Positions 1-8,963 of a stretch of DNA of 64,000 bases are shown piece after piece. The DNA lies in contig DUSN01000025.1 in assembly GCA_012842605.1 (NCBI GenBank), positions 1 through 64,000 of the forward strand. The letters are read 5' to 3'. The DNA is from Clostridiales bacterium. Its GTDB lineage: Bacteria; Bacillota; Clostridia; Caldicoprobacterales; DTU083. The notes under the pieces were generated by a model. That model searched no databases. It saw only the letters and a list, made by a program, of their open reading frames with translations, and was not told the origin of the DNA. Position numbers and translations under genes: made by a program. Every line of letters begins with the position of its first letter. The first letter of the stretch is position 1.

Positions 1-483
1 CCTGGCTAACAGCCTAACATGCCATGTACTCATTGTCAACAGCTTTCGCGGCATAAACGCTTTGATGCAGGCTATTAATCACTGCTTCTTAACCGAGTAA
101 ATTTACACACTAATATGGACTTGACTTGTATGCCTGATACTAGTAATATCAATGATTTTAATGATTGGTATTCCCGTTGTAAATAACATGGTTGCTTCAA
201 GGGTTGCTAAAATCCTGAAAATACACCTTTACCCGATAATACAGAGATTATTGACAGCATTTCCAGAGCTGGAAAGCTTACCGGAAACGGTAACGGCATG
301 CAATATTTTGGAGCAATAATCATAAAATCGCAATTATCATTGGAAGAGTTAGATGATTATTATTCACAGTATCGAGAGAGTGATTGGTGTTTTTTGGTCT
401 CGAGACAAGAAAGCAGCCAAGTTGAGTTTATAGAGCGTGGTAAATTAGAATTTTATAGTTTTAAGGGATACTGTAGATTTTAG
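1..483 (+). pseudogene. Decayed reading frame at window edge
   Basis: Frame 1 reads protein-like sequence across most of this stretch but is broken by stops near 7, 82, 184 and 208. It contains a CxxC-like piece (PCTHCQQ) near 19-54 and a 61-residue open end starting at the ATG at 298, which finishes at 483. There is no convincing ribosome site before 298. The pattern suggests one gene that has decayed, but no family is recognised and chance cannot be excluded. Confidence 0.2.
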
Positions 484-643
484 TGGCTATTATATCATTT
501 ACTCATGGGGTTCTAATAATAACATTCTGCTTAATTTTAACTTAAGAGGATATTGAACATTAATGCTTAACTATTTCCTGTGAACTATTTTGTATGCAAC
601 AGTAGGAAAAATGTATATCAGAATGAGTGTTTGGAGGTAAAAA

Positions 644-1177
644 ATGTTCTGGAAAAAGATGAAGCGAAAGATAAAAGAAACAAAGAAGCATATTACTATT
701 GGTGAAGCGGAAATAGAAAATGGTGATCCGCAAAGTATTATTGAGCCCTTATGGTGGACTGTTAGCATTTATGATGGTGAAGAAAGGTATAATAAAGACT
801 TAGAAAAGTATTCTTTGCCTCAGAGATATATTTTCGCTATACAATGGTATGCAGCAGAAGTTAAAAATGGCGGGCACGACCAATTCTACTACAACTCTAC
901 AGGCATTGTTTGGAAAGATGCTTTAGCAGGTTTTAAAGAAATTGGACATGAAGAAGCTTATGAAATCCTTAAAGAGTCGGCTAATCGTTTAGGTGGTTCG
1001 CCATCTATGGATAGAAGTGAAAGACAGAAGCAGCTTGATGATACTAATGCTGATTTTGGAGATTTGGATTGTAAATTTTATGAGATTTCTGATTTAGATG
1101 AGGTTATTATGGAGTATATTAAATTCCATAAAAAAGACTTCCTTTTTGATGGGGTAGTAACCATACCCGGTATATAA
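644..1177 (+). CDS. DUF4375 (DMP19-like) protein
   Basis: This 177-residue soluble protein carries the stretch QWYAAEVKNGGHDQFYYNS (about residues 67-85), which is the hallmark of the DUF4375/DMP19 family: a helical domain often found in small standalone proteins of unknown function. The first 12 residues are highly basic. A clear ribosome site (GGAGGT, about 633) stands just before the ATG. It is single, with no close partner; the neighbours are accessory or broken genes. The family has no agreed biochemical role, so none is claimed. Confidence 0.7.
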   Translation: MFWKKMKRKIKETKKHITIGEAEIENGDPQSIIEPLWWTVSIYDGEERYNKDLEKYSLPQRYIFAIQWYAAEVKNGGHDQFYYNSTGIVWKDALAGFKEIGHEEAYEILKESANRLGGSPSMDRSERQKQLDDTNADFGDLDCKFYEISDLDEVIMEYIKFHKKDFLFDGVVTIPGI

Positions 1178-1343
1178 TATACCAAAATGCACAAAGTGCC
1201 TGAGTACTGAAAAATATACATGCACATATTGTGAAAGATTATTTATACTTATTTTATCAATCGACTCCTCAAAGATTAAGTAGTATAATGCCAGTGAATA
1301 TTTTGAAATAGCAGCGAACAGGCTGTGGTTCGAGGGGGATTTT

Positions 1344-2162
1344 ATGTCTTTTAGCTGGATAAATGCAGAGGACTATACCATGGATACCTTGTTGCTGTTT
1401 GACAGGTGGGTCATCCGTTACCTGATGGATGAAAATGAATGGTATAATAATGAGACACGTGATTATAACACCGATATGGGTAAGGCTTTAAGCCGGTACC
1501 CTCATGTAGTATGGTACTGCAAGCATAAGGCTCTGGAATGCTCTGAGTTTATAGACAAGGTTCTTGCCCTTGTGCCTGAGGGTCTGTCAGATGAAGAAGC
1601 CCGAAAGGCTGAAATATCCATTCTCGATTACCATGATTCATTTGTTGTATATGCATATCCAGGGGTTATGAACCAGGTAAACTATATACGAAATTGGAAT
1701 CCTCAAAGGCTGTATGATCTGGTTGATCTCAGTGATAAGATTGTACTGGACATAGGGGCTGGAACCGGCAGACTGACGTTTGCTGCTGCTAAAAAAGCAA
1801 AACGTGTATATGCCAGCGAGCCTTGTGATATGCTTCGGGAATATATGCGTGATCAAATCAAGTTAAGAAACATTTCTAATGTGAAGGTTCTGGATGGCAT
1901 TGTAACAGAACTGCCATTTGAAGATGACACCTTTGATGTAGTGATAAGCGGCCATGTAGTGGGTGATTTCTACGATGAAGAGATTGCTGAAATGACAAGA
2001 GTCACAAAAAACGGAGGCTGGATTGTCTGCTGTAATGGTGATGATGAATTCAAAAGAACGGCTCCGGATGATGAGCTTGTAAAAAGAGGATTTGAGTACT
2101 TCCATTACGAAAGTATAGAAGGCGGTATTATATACAATTACCGCAAGCAGGTCATCAAATGA
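1344..2162 (+). CDS. Class I SAM-dependent methyltransferase
   Basis: The 272-residue protein has a class I methyltransferase fold in its second half. Motif I is VLDIGAGTGRLTFAA (about residues 134-148), followed by an acidic residue at the end of beta 2 (YASEP) and by LPFEDDTFDVVISGHV, typical of the methyltransferase type 11 group. The first 120 residues are an acidic helical extension that may bind substrate. The ATG follows a GAGGGGG ribosome site. The substrate cannot be read from the sequence. It lies 114 bases before a hydrolase gene on the same strand, but joint transcription is not shown. Confidence 0.8.
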   Translation: MSFSWINAEDYTMDTLLLFDRWVIRYLMDENEWYNNETRDYNTDMGKALSRYPHVVWYCKHKALECSEFIDKVLALVPEGLSDEEARKAEISILDYHDSFVVYAYPGVMNQVNYIRNWNPQRLYDLVDLSDKIVLDIGAGTGRLTFAAAKKAKRVYASEPCDMLREYMRDQIKLRNISNVKVLDGIVTELPFEDDTFDVVISGHVVGDFYDEEIAEMTRVTKNGGWIVCCNGDDEFKRTAPDDELVKRGFEYFHYESIEGGIIYNYRKQVIK

Positions 2163-2276
2163 AAAAAATTGGCAGGCCTTAAGCAATTGGCAAGCAAAGA
2201 GTGATTGTTTATTTGGATATGTCAAGGGTATGTAGAGACATATTGTCATTTTTTATTGCAAAGAAAGGCTGTCCAT

Positions 2277-3233
2277 ATGGAGGGTAAGATGATAAGGTTA
2301 CTCAAAATAATAGGCAGGCTGTTATTCACATTGGTATGTATCGTATTAGTATTTTTATCTACCACTGCAATTTACCATCATGTTTCTCTTGGCAGCGAGA
2401 GGAATGCCATTGATCCAAACGGGATGCTTGTAGAAGTTGACGGTCGTAAAATACATGTATATGCCGAAGGACAAAAAGATAATAAGCCCACTTTGGTTTT
2501 TATGTCAGGATCTGCAACTGTTGCACCGGTTTATGACTTTAAATCCTTATACAGTCTGCTTTCAGATGAGTACAGAATAGCAGTGGTTGAAAAAGCTGGA
2601 TATGGTTATTCTGAGATTTGTGAGGCAGAACGGGATATTAGCACAATGCTTAGCGAAGTAAGGCAGGGGTTGTCTCTTGCAGGAGAAAAAGCACCATACA
2701 TATTATTCCCTCATTCCATGTCCGGTTTGGAAGCCATATATTGGGCACAGCAGTATCCTGAAGAGGTTATGGCTATTGTCGGGCTTGACATGGCTGTGCC
2801 GGAAAGTTATGAGCACTTCAATTTTTCAAGCATCTACCAGCTTATGTATATCGGACGAGCAACTGCCTGGCTTGGACTGCACAGGCTACCTGGTGTTTAC
2901 TCTCTTAATGAAACTGCATTGACTGAACAAGAAATTGAACAGCAAAGACTATTGATGTATAAGAATGCTGTTAATATCGACTATGTATTAGAAGGTAAAT
3001 CGGTATACAATAATGCAAAGACAGTCTCATCAGGTGGTGCTATAGATATACCGATACTTATGTTTATATCTGACGGAAAAGAAATCGGGGATTTCTGGAT
3101 ACCCTGCCAAGAGAGATTTGCAGCCCAGAACGCTGCGCAGCTTATACAACTCAATTGTGGCCACTATATTCATCATTATGAACATGAATATATAGCAGAG
3201 AAGACCTTGGAATACCTTTCAACATTACAGTAG
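2277..3233 (+). CDS. Membrane-anchored alpha/beta hydrolase
   Basis: The protein begins with one hydrophobic segment (about residues 10-30, rich in L, V and F) and continues as an alpha/beta hydrolase, so the catalytic part probably faces outside. FPHSMSGLEAI gives the nucleophile elbow, here H-S-M-S-G rather than the usual G-x-S-x-G. A late acidic residue (MFISDGKE) and the histidine in NCGHYIHHY can complete the triad. I chose ATG 2277 because AAAGAAAGG lies eight bases before it; ATG 2289 with GGAGGG close by is possible. An upstream in-frame start at 2205 lacks a site. Substrate unknown. Confidence 0.75.
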   Translation: MEGKMIRLLKIIGRLLFTLVCIVLVFLSTTAIYHHVSLGSERNAIDPNGMLVEVDGRKIHVYAEGQKDNKPTLVFMSGSATVAPVYDFKSLYSLLSDEYRIAVVEKAGYGYSEICEAERDISTMLSEVRQGLSLAGEKAPYILFPHSMSGLEAIYWAQQYPEEVMAIVGLDMAVPESYEHFNFSSIYQLMYIGRATAWLGLHRLPGVYSLNETALTEQEIEQQRLLMYKNAVNIDYVLEGKSVYNNAKTVSSGGAIDIPILMFISDGKEIGDFWIPCQERFAAQNAAQLIQLNCGHYIHHYEHEYIAEKTLEYLSTLQ

Positions 3234-3345
3234 GTATTAATCTAAATGGCATAATGAATGAACAAAAAAGTTATTGGCATACAATATATCAGAATGCACA
3301 TAGGTCAAGACTAAAAGGAAAAAGTGGTATGAATGAGCTTTTCTT

Positions 3346-3762
3346 TCAACTTCTTGCGCAGCACTTCAAGAGATATGACACAGCATCAGCTATATTAGTG
3401 AACTCTCTGCCCCTGATATACTCCATAATTAAATAGGAAAAACAGTACTTGTCTTCAATAAAGCCGCAAGCAATGCATTTTGGTGCGGGTATTCCTAAAG
3501 CTTCCGCACGTTTCATGGCAAAGGTTTCGGTTTGTATGTCAATTGCACAGTTAATGCCCGATTCAGCAGGTGCGAATATCTTAATAACATAGTTGCCAAC
3601 CTTGAACACAGCGTTTGTACCGGGTGTGAGATGTTCAGCCGGCATGAAAGGAAGTCTTTCTTTTTGGAATATGTGCTTAATCAGAGGCTGCCAGGCATCA
3701 ATGGACTGATACACTCTGCTCCACGATGACCAATCGTATATGTCATATGTAAATAAACTCAT
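3346..3762 (-). pseudogene. Truncated aminoglycoside phosphotransferase-like gene
   Basis: The minus-strand frame starts with a good site (AAAGGATG) and gives the N-lobe of an APH/choline-kinase-like protein: VFKVGNYVIKIFAP holds the ATP-binding lysine and the later LIMEYIRGREF is the hinge. After residue 123 the sequence turns into unrelated residues and stops at 138, whereas family members run to about 300 and contain the HGD catalytic loop. The C-lobe is not found in the 110 bases before the next gene. The product cannot be an active kinase; this is a remnant. Confidence 0.65.
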
Positions 3763-3993
3763 ACTTTATCATCCTTTAAACCTTGATTCATACAAATAGT
3801 TATAAGCAGCACTATTCGCTGCTTTCCAAACCTTGTGACTAAATTCATAATTAGATGGTATGCCGGATGTTTTTTGAAGGTTATACCTCACTCCTAAAAT
3901 TCATATCAAGTATATAGGAAAATAAAATATAAATCAAACCGTAACATGAATAAGGCTGCTTTTCAGGACTATTTTTATTTAACATTCTTGTAA

Positions 3994-4035
3994 GTGTTGC
4001 GGTTATATAGTCGATTGTTGTAAAATATATCCAAA
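3994..4035 (+). repeat. Promoter-like dispersed repeat, copy 1
   Basis: This is the most diverged of four copies of one element in the first 15.4 kb. It has TTGCGG (3997-4002), an 18-base spacer and TAAAAT (4021-4026), followed by the shared tail ATATCCAAA. It lies about 100 bases before copy 2 in the same direction. Confidence 0.55.
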
Positions 4036-4090
4036 CCCCAGTATCGACATATATCTGTTATTGTTGTTAAATGAATCGAATTAAATATGT

Positions 4091-4130
4091 CGTTGAAGTT
4101 AAATAGAGAATATTGTAAAATATATCCAAA
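4091..4130 (+). repeat. Promoter-like dispersed repeat, copy 2
   Basis: The core reads TTGAAG (4093-4098), 17 bases, TAAAAT (4116-4121), then ATATCCAAA. Weaker similarity to copies 3 and 4 reaches about 30 bases further upstream (an AAATGAATCGA-like stretch). It could serve as the sigma-A promoter of the small membrane protein gene at 4276. Confidence 0.65.
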
Positions 4131-4275
4131 TCCTTCTATTAAATATGCTTTTATGGACATTTTTTGTGACTGATAATAATACTCGTCAACAAATAGACAG
4201 GTCTAATTTTGCTTTAAAACCGTTAGAGTGATAGGGGAAGGCATTGGTTTTTTACCAGATATAAGGGGAGGTATT

Positions 4276-4416
4276 ATGATGGGGTTTTATATGGGGTTAG
4301 TACAACTAGCATCCGCAGTGGGCACGCTAATTAAACTTGCTTTATCTGTACTTGGTATTTATACAATGTTTTTAGCTATAAAAGCATTAAAAATATATAT
4401 AGATAAGAACAGTTAA
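4276..4416 (+). CDS. Small single-span membrane protein
   Basis: A 46-47-residue peptide that is hydrophobic over most of its length (LVQLASAVGTLIKLALSVLG and on) with a short basic-polar tail ending KIYIDKNS. The ribosome site GGGGAGG (4265-4271) decides the start at ATG 4276 or the adjacent ATG 4279; an in-frame ATG at 4228 has no such site. A promoter-like repeat lies about 150 bases upstream. Size and make-up would suit a small membrane effector or regulator, but no family is recognised. Confidence 0.5.
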   Translation: MMGFYMGLVQLASAVGTLIKLALSVLGIYTMFLAIKALKIYIDKNS

Positions 4417-4885
4417 AACTTAATTACTACTTTTGTTTTCTCAATTGTAATTATGAAGAAGGACTTTTTATTATTAAATTATTATGAAAGGAATTTTATT
4501 TTAATGAAAATAGTGAGAATATAGTAGTTAAACTAAATACTGAATCATATTATAAAACTTCCAGCTTAAGTGTAACAATTTTAAAATACATATATCTTGC
4601 AACACAAATGGGCGCAAAACGATGAAATAAAAAATTACCTGGAGATAAAAAAAGAGTATGTTACCTCTGTAGCGGTACAAATAGAAAATATGAATATAAA
4701 GGATCATTTAAAGAAAATAAAAGCGCGCAGACAAAAATACACTTAAGTTAAAAGATTTTGGATTTTTACTTGCGCAAATCGGTAAATGATTGAGAAACGG
4801 ATTATGAAAACTGGTCTAATACAAAGAGGGCACTGTTATTATTATAAAAAGCAAGGCTAATCTATGCTGGAGGTTCTATAACACG
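4417..4885. other. Gene-poor, decayed stretch
   Basis: No intact gene is seen in these 469 bases. Around 4600-4745 two overlapping frames look coding-like: one gives a zinc-knuckle-like CYLCSG piece followed by lysine-rich sequence, and the other a run of about 40 residues without a stop. Both are cut by nearby stops and lack starts, so this is probably the remains of a lost gene. Confidence 0.3.
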
Positions 4886-5497
4886 ATGGATAATTTTTTA
4901 GGGAAAAAAATAGTTATCTCTCTTACTGTGTTGTTGCTTGGCATAATATTCTATTTTTTCTATTTAGAATCCATAGGGTATTTCAGTATAATTGAATGTA
5001 AAACTTCTCCGGATGGAAGCATTACTTGTACTGTTTATGATGGAGCTAAAATGTCCTTATCAGATCCCGGAACGGAGGGTTTTACTATCAAGTATTATGA
5101 ATCTTCCGATGGTCTTGATCTTTTTAGAAATGCTTACTTTGATGGAATGTGGTGGTCTCCGGACAGTCGCTATCTTATTATACAATGGCGCCATAATGAC
5201 GAAATTCGGTTGTCCTTAAAGGATTATAAATATAGCAAGATTACTGTTTTAGATGTATTTCTTAACATGCCAATTTCTTACAATGCAACTTTCAAAGAAA
5301 TGTTTGCTGATATGGATACCTGGCCTGATTTGCAATATCGTTTTATCCAATGGAGCGAATATGGTAATATTATGCTAATTAATTATAACTATACAGATAC
5401 TTCTGGTGTTGAACACCTGGGTTATTTCTGGTATGACTGTGATAATGACATAGTCTCCGGAGTGATGGCGCTGCCAACTGAAACTTTATCTTATTGA
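4886..5497 (+). CDS. Membrane-anchored protein with propeller-like repeats
   Basis: A 203-residue protein with an N-terminal membrane segment (about residues 8-27, IVISLTVLLLGIIFYFF) and no lipobox, so the rest is probably outside the membrane. Two short motifs, TSPDGSITC and WWSPDSRYLIIQW, resemble the strand pairs of WD40/TolB-like propellers, although the protein is too short for a full propeller. GGAGGT lies about 11 bases before the ATG. It is followed at 23 bases by the radical SAM gene. No specific function is recognised. Confidence 0.55.
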   Translation: MDNFLGKKIVISLTVLLLGIIFYFFYLESIGYFSIIECKTSPDGSITCTVYDGAKMSLSDPGTEGFTIKYYESSDGLDLFRNAYFDGMWWSPDSRYLIIQWRHNDEIRLSLKDYKYSKITVLDVFLNMPISYNATFKEMFADMDTWPDLQYRFIQWSEYGNIMLINYNYTDTSGVEHLGYFWYDCDNDIVSGVMALPTETLSY

Positions 5498-5520
5498 GCT
5501 TTAAGAAAAAGGGGCCAACT

Positions 5521-6387
5521 ATGCACTATGCTGATTATAAAACCATCCTGTCTCCGAATAATGGAATGAATCTCTATAGAGGCTGCACTCACGGTTGTAT
5601 TTACTGCGACAGCCGCAGCAGCTGCTATCAGATGAATCATGATTTTGAGGATATCGAAGTTAAACGGAATGCCGTGCAGATTTTAGAATCCCAGCTGATT
5701 CGAAAACGCCAGCCCTGCATGATCGGAACCGGTGCAATGTGCGATCCTTATATCCATCTTGAAGAAGAGCTCCAGATTACCCGGCAATGCCTTAAAGTGA
5801 TTGAGAAGCACGGTTTCGGGCTGGCCATACAGACCAAGTCTGCCCGTATTTTACGTGACCTGGATATTCTGCAGGCGATTAATGCAAAAACAAAATGCGT
5901 TGTCCAAATAACACTCACAACCTTTGATGATGAGTTATGCCGTATTATCGAGCCGAATGTATCGACTACTGCTGAGCGGTTTGCCGTACTGGAAATCATG
6001 CGGGACGCCGAAATCCCTACTGTGGTATGGTTAAGCCCGATTTTACCCTTTATAAACGACACCGAGGAGAACCTGCATGGATTGCTGGGCTATTGCATCC
6101 GTGCAAAGGTACGGGGGATACTTTGTTTTGGTTTCGGTGTAACCATGCGAGAAGGCAACCGGGAATATTTCTATCGTAAGCTGGATGAACATTTTCCGGG
6201 TATGAAGCAACGGTATATCAAGGCATTTGGCAGCAGCTATGAATGCCTAAGTCCAAACAACAGCCGGTTAATGGAAATATTTAAAGACAATTGCCGCAGA
6301 CACGGGATACTATACCATCCGGACGATGTGTTTCGGTATATGCGGCAATTTGAGACAAAAGAACAGCAAATATCATTATTTGAATAA
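5521..6387 (+). CDS. SPL-family radical SAM protein
   Basis: The N-terminus NLYRGCTHGCIYCDSRS carries the CxxxCxxC cluster motif (residues 22-29 from this start) that binds the 4Fe-4S centre and SAM. The surroundings (TILSPNNGMN before it, GTGAMCDPYIHLE and KSARILRDLDIL after it) match the group related to spore photoproduct lyase that is often labelled SplB-like or Rv2578c-like. Its substrate is not established. I use ATG 5521, behind AAAAAGGGG, since the upstream TTG at 5494 overlaps the previous gene and has no site. It ends 257 bases before the five-gene kinase/helicase operon. Confidence 0.8.
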   Translation: MHYADYKTILSPNNGMNLYRGCTHGCIYCDSRSSCYQMNHDFEDIEVKRNAVQILESQLIRKRQPCMIGTGAMCDPYIHLEEELQITRQCLKVIEKHGFGLAIQTKSARILRDLDILQAINAKTKCVVQITLTTFDDELCRIIEPNVSTTAERFAVLEIMRDAEIPTVVWLSPILPFINDTEENLHGLLGYCIRAKVRGILCFGFGVTMREGNREYFYRKLDEHFPGMKQRYIKAFGSSYECLSPNNSRLMEIFKDNCRRHGILYHPDDVFRYMRQFETKEQQISLFE

Positions 6388-6553
6388 CAGCTCACATCTT
6401 CCAAGTTTTTATTCAATTATCATACAATTGATACCTTATATGGCACATGCTGATATTTACTCAAGCATGAATCACAAGGCGGCTTGCAATCAATATTAAA
6501 AACTATTCCGACAACATTATTTCAATTTTGGTGAAATGAGTGGAAAGAAATAA

Positions 6554-6590
6554 TGTGTTGAAGTTATATAGTGAATATTGTAAAATATAA
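6554..6590 (+). promoter_or_regulatory. Promoter-like repeat, copy 3, before the operon
   Basis: TTGAAG (6558-6563), a 17-base spacer and TAAAAT (6581-6586) form a good sigma-A promoter about 60 bases before the first gene of the kinase/helicase operon. The element is nearly identical to copies at 4091 and 15289, but its tail after TAAAATATA differs. Confidence 0.65.
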
Positions 6591-6644
6591 AACAATCGAG
6601 TCAATTTGGATGAAAGTACATCTGAAGTGAAGAGAGGATAATTT

Positions 6645-8042
6645 ATGCAATCTGATGTTCTATACTACAGCGATGTATACGAACATGAAAAAGTCGGCGT
6701 GAACCTTTTGTTTGATGCAGTACCTAAAGAAAACTATTTGCTGCTGGTAGGTACTTATGCGACATTACCCAATAGTACCAGGGAGATAGATATTATTTTA
6801 TTATGCCCCAAAGGGATATTTACAATAGAGATGAAGGATTGGTTTGGTGTAATCAGAGAACCACTAACAAAAAACCTTCGTAATATAACACTACTTGATG
6901 ATAACAATATAGTTACTTCTGTCAGAAACCCTTTTCAAATTTCTGAAGAACAAAGGAAAAGGGTAGCATCTTATATTAAAAAGAACCTTGATCCACAAGA
7001 AGACTGGAAAGTTTTTAATAAACTGAATATGAACGGAGGCGTAAAGGGGGTAGTATTTTTTACTAATAAAAGTCTAAAGTTCACTATTAAGGATCCGGAC
7101 AATATTTTATGTATAACTCCGGACAACTTAAGCTATATATGGGAAGAGAAATATACAAGTGATGTATTTGATGAAGAGGATTTACAAAAAATACTTGCCG
7201 TTTATGGTTATGGTACCGGCAGAGTAATAAGTTATTTTAAACAAGGTGATATTGTACTTAATTATAAAATAATAAATTTGATTTTAAACCGTGAGACGTA
7301 CCAGATGTATAAAGCTTACAGTGATATTATAGATCAATACTATTTTTTGAAGGCTGCCTTGATAAATCCAGGAGACATAGAAGAAGTACAGAAACTAACT
7401 AAGGAAATAGCCGTTCGGGATAAAAAAGCCAGTGCCAGGCTTAAATTGGAGCCATATATATTATTTACTACTCATGCGCCTGCTATATTTGACAACTATA
7501 TAATAAATGTTACTGACTGGGTTGATCATATTACACTTGAAGAGAAGATTAAACAAGGACTGAAAGTAAGCGAGAAGAGAGAACTAATAACGTCGCTTAT
7601 CAATATAGTGTCTGATATGCACTCTAAAGGGGTATACCACAGAGACTTAAATCCGGATAGTATATTAATCACATGTACCGGTGATTTAAAATTGATTAAT
7701 TTTGATTTTGCCAAGCTTGAGGGCAACCCAACAGTGAGAGACGGTCTGCTTGGAAAATTCAACGAATATCGTTCTCCCGAACTGATTTTCAAAGAAATAA
7801 GCAAAATAGGCTATCAAACAGATTATTACTCTCTGGGAGTTATTATTTATGAAATTTTAACCGGTGATACGCCGGTTAAGTATGTGCGGGATTTGGGAAT
7901 AAGCACTACCATTGATGTAGGAGAGCAAGGTAACTATTTTGGTGGCCGTCAGAGACTTAATGAGTGCCTTAGAGCTATGCTTAGCGGTGACATTAATAAA
8001 AGAGTAGAAGGATTTGCTCAAATTAGAAATATGTTTGGATAA
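6645..8042 (+). CDS. NERD nuclease-like domain fused to degenerate kinase
   Basis: A 465-residue protein with two parts. Residues about 10-180 resemble NERD, a nuclease-related domain: TREIDIILL (E47, D49) and TIEMKDW (E62, K64) reproduce the D...ExK core. Residues about 205-460 form a protein kinase fold, with a possible ATP lysine in YFLKAAL and the catalytic loop HRDLNPDSI at 332-340. Here the metal-binding Asn is Ser, and the DFG motif reads N352-F-D, so this kinase is probably inactive or atypical. NERD-kinase fusions are known, for example in PglW-type defence proteins. The ribosome site GAGAGGAT precedes ATG 6645, and the next gene starts 12 bases after the stop. Confidence 0.75.
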   Translation: MQSDVLYYSDVYEHEKVGVNLLFDAVPKENYLLLVGTYATLPNSTREIDIILLCPKGIFTIEMKDWFGVIREPLTKNLRNITLLDDNNIVTSVRNPFQISEEQRKRVASYIKKNLDPQEDWKVFNKLNMNGGVKGVVFFTNKSLKFTIKDPDNILCITPDNLSYIWEEKYTSDVFDEEDLQKILAVYGYGTGRVISYFKQGDIVLNYKIINLILNRETYQMYKAYSDIIDQYYFLKAALINPGDIEEVQKLTKEIAVRDKKASARLKLEPYILFTTHAPAIFDNYIINVTDWVDHITLEEKIKQGLKVSEKRELITSLINIVSDMHSKGVYHRDLNPDSILITCTGDLKLINFDFAKLEGNPTVRDGLLGKFNEYRSPELIFKEISKIGYQTDYYSLGVIIYEILTGDTPVKYVRDLGISTTIDVGEQGNYFGGRQRLNECLRAMLSGDINKRVEGFAQIRNMFG

Positions 8043-8054
8043 GGATACTATAGT

Positions 8055-8963
8055 ATGAACTATATTGCTGATTTTTATAATAAATACGATATAGTAAATG
8101 TAATTAATGAAAATGGGACAGATGAATATACGACCCGGGTGTACAAAGTCCGCAATAAGCAGACTGGCGAACAGTCTATTGCAAAGTATACCACCGTTTA
8201 TGACAACGATGATATGGGTCAAAGAAGACTGAAATTCTCAGGACTTAATACCTTGGTTAACCAATTAAAGCAAGAGCCCAGGGCACTAATGATGTTAAAA
8301 GATGTCCGGGGCGTTATTGATTTACTCGATTATTATGAAGAGTTTACAAGCTGTATAGAAATGATACTTGTTATGGAAGAGGCAGCAGGCATAAGCCTTA
8401 AGGATTATATAGAACAACAAGGCACCTTTACAGCGAGATGCTTCTATTCTTTCATGTATCACCTCATTAGCATAGTAAGTGCTATGCATCAAAAGGGTAT
8501 TATTCACAGAGACCTTTCTTATAACAACATTTTTATAGATATAAATAGTGATACCGGAGACATTAAAGGTATTCATTTGATAGACTTTGGATTAGTGTAT
8601 ATAAAAGGCTTCGGTATAAGGCATAAATTGGCTATGACTCCGGGGTTTGCACCGCCGGAGTCTGTCAGGCATGTAATCAAACGAGTTGAACCAATGTATG
8701 ATTTATATTCAGTTGGTGTTATCATGTATTATGTGCTAAACAAAAGGTTTCCATATCCTGATTATATTATGAATAACAGAACAGATGAGAATAATTACAT
8801 AGAATTTGACTGTGAAGGAATATCAATAGAAGTTAAGCAGTTTATACGCAAATGTCTCAGGTATAACAGCATTGATAGGCCGCGTTCTATAGCAGAAATA
8901 AAAACAGCTGTATATAAGGGATTAGAAAGAGAGGGCATTTCAATTGCAGCCAACGGTAATTAG
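8055..8963 (+). CDS. Serine/threonine protein kinase
   Basis: A 302-residue kinase with all main catalytic parts visible: ATP lysine K44 (SIAKY), a helix-C glutamate near 74, the loop HRDLSYNN (H151, R152, D153, N158), DFG at 177-179, and TPGFAPPE as the activation-segment end. It is therefore expected to be active, unlike its partner encoded just upstream. It has no membrane segment or PASTA repeats, so it is a cytoplasmic kinase and not of the PrkC type. The AAGGAT site precedes ATG 8055. Its end overlaps the helicase start by 20 bases, implying coupled translation. Likely targets are the helicase or another operon product (inference). Confidence 0.85.
   Translation: MNYIADFYNKYDIVNVINENGTDEYTTRVYKVRNKQTGEQSIAKYTTVYDNDDMGQRRLKFSGLNTLVNQLKQEPRALMMLKDVRGVIDLLDYYEEFTSCIEMILVMEEAAGISLKDYIEQQGTFTARCFYSFMYHLISIVSAMHQKGIIHRDLSYNNIFIDINSDTGDIKGIHLIDFGLVYIKGFGIRHKLAMTPGFAPPESVRHVIKRVEPMYDLYSVGVIMYYVLNKRFPYPDYIMNNRTDENNYIEFDCEGISIEVKQFIRKCLRYNSIDRPRSIAEIKTAVYKGLEREGISIAANGN

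Noticed and set aside
3975-4160. Minus-strand 61-residue frame
   Set aside because: It is made almost wholly of the two promoter-like repeat copies read backwards and has no ribosome site.
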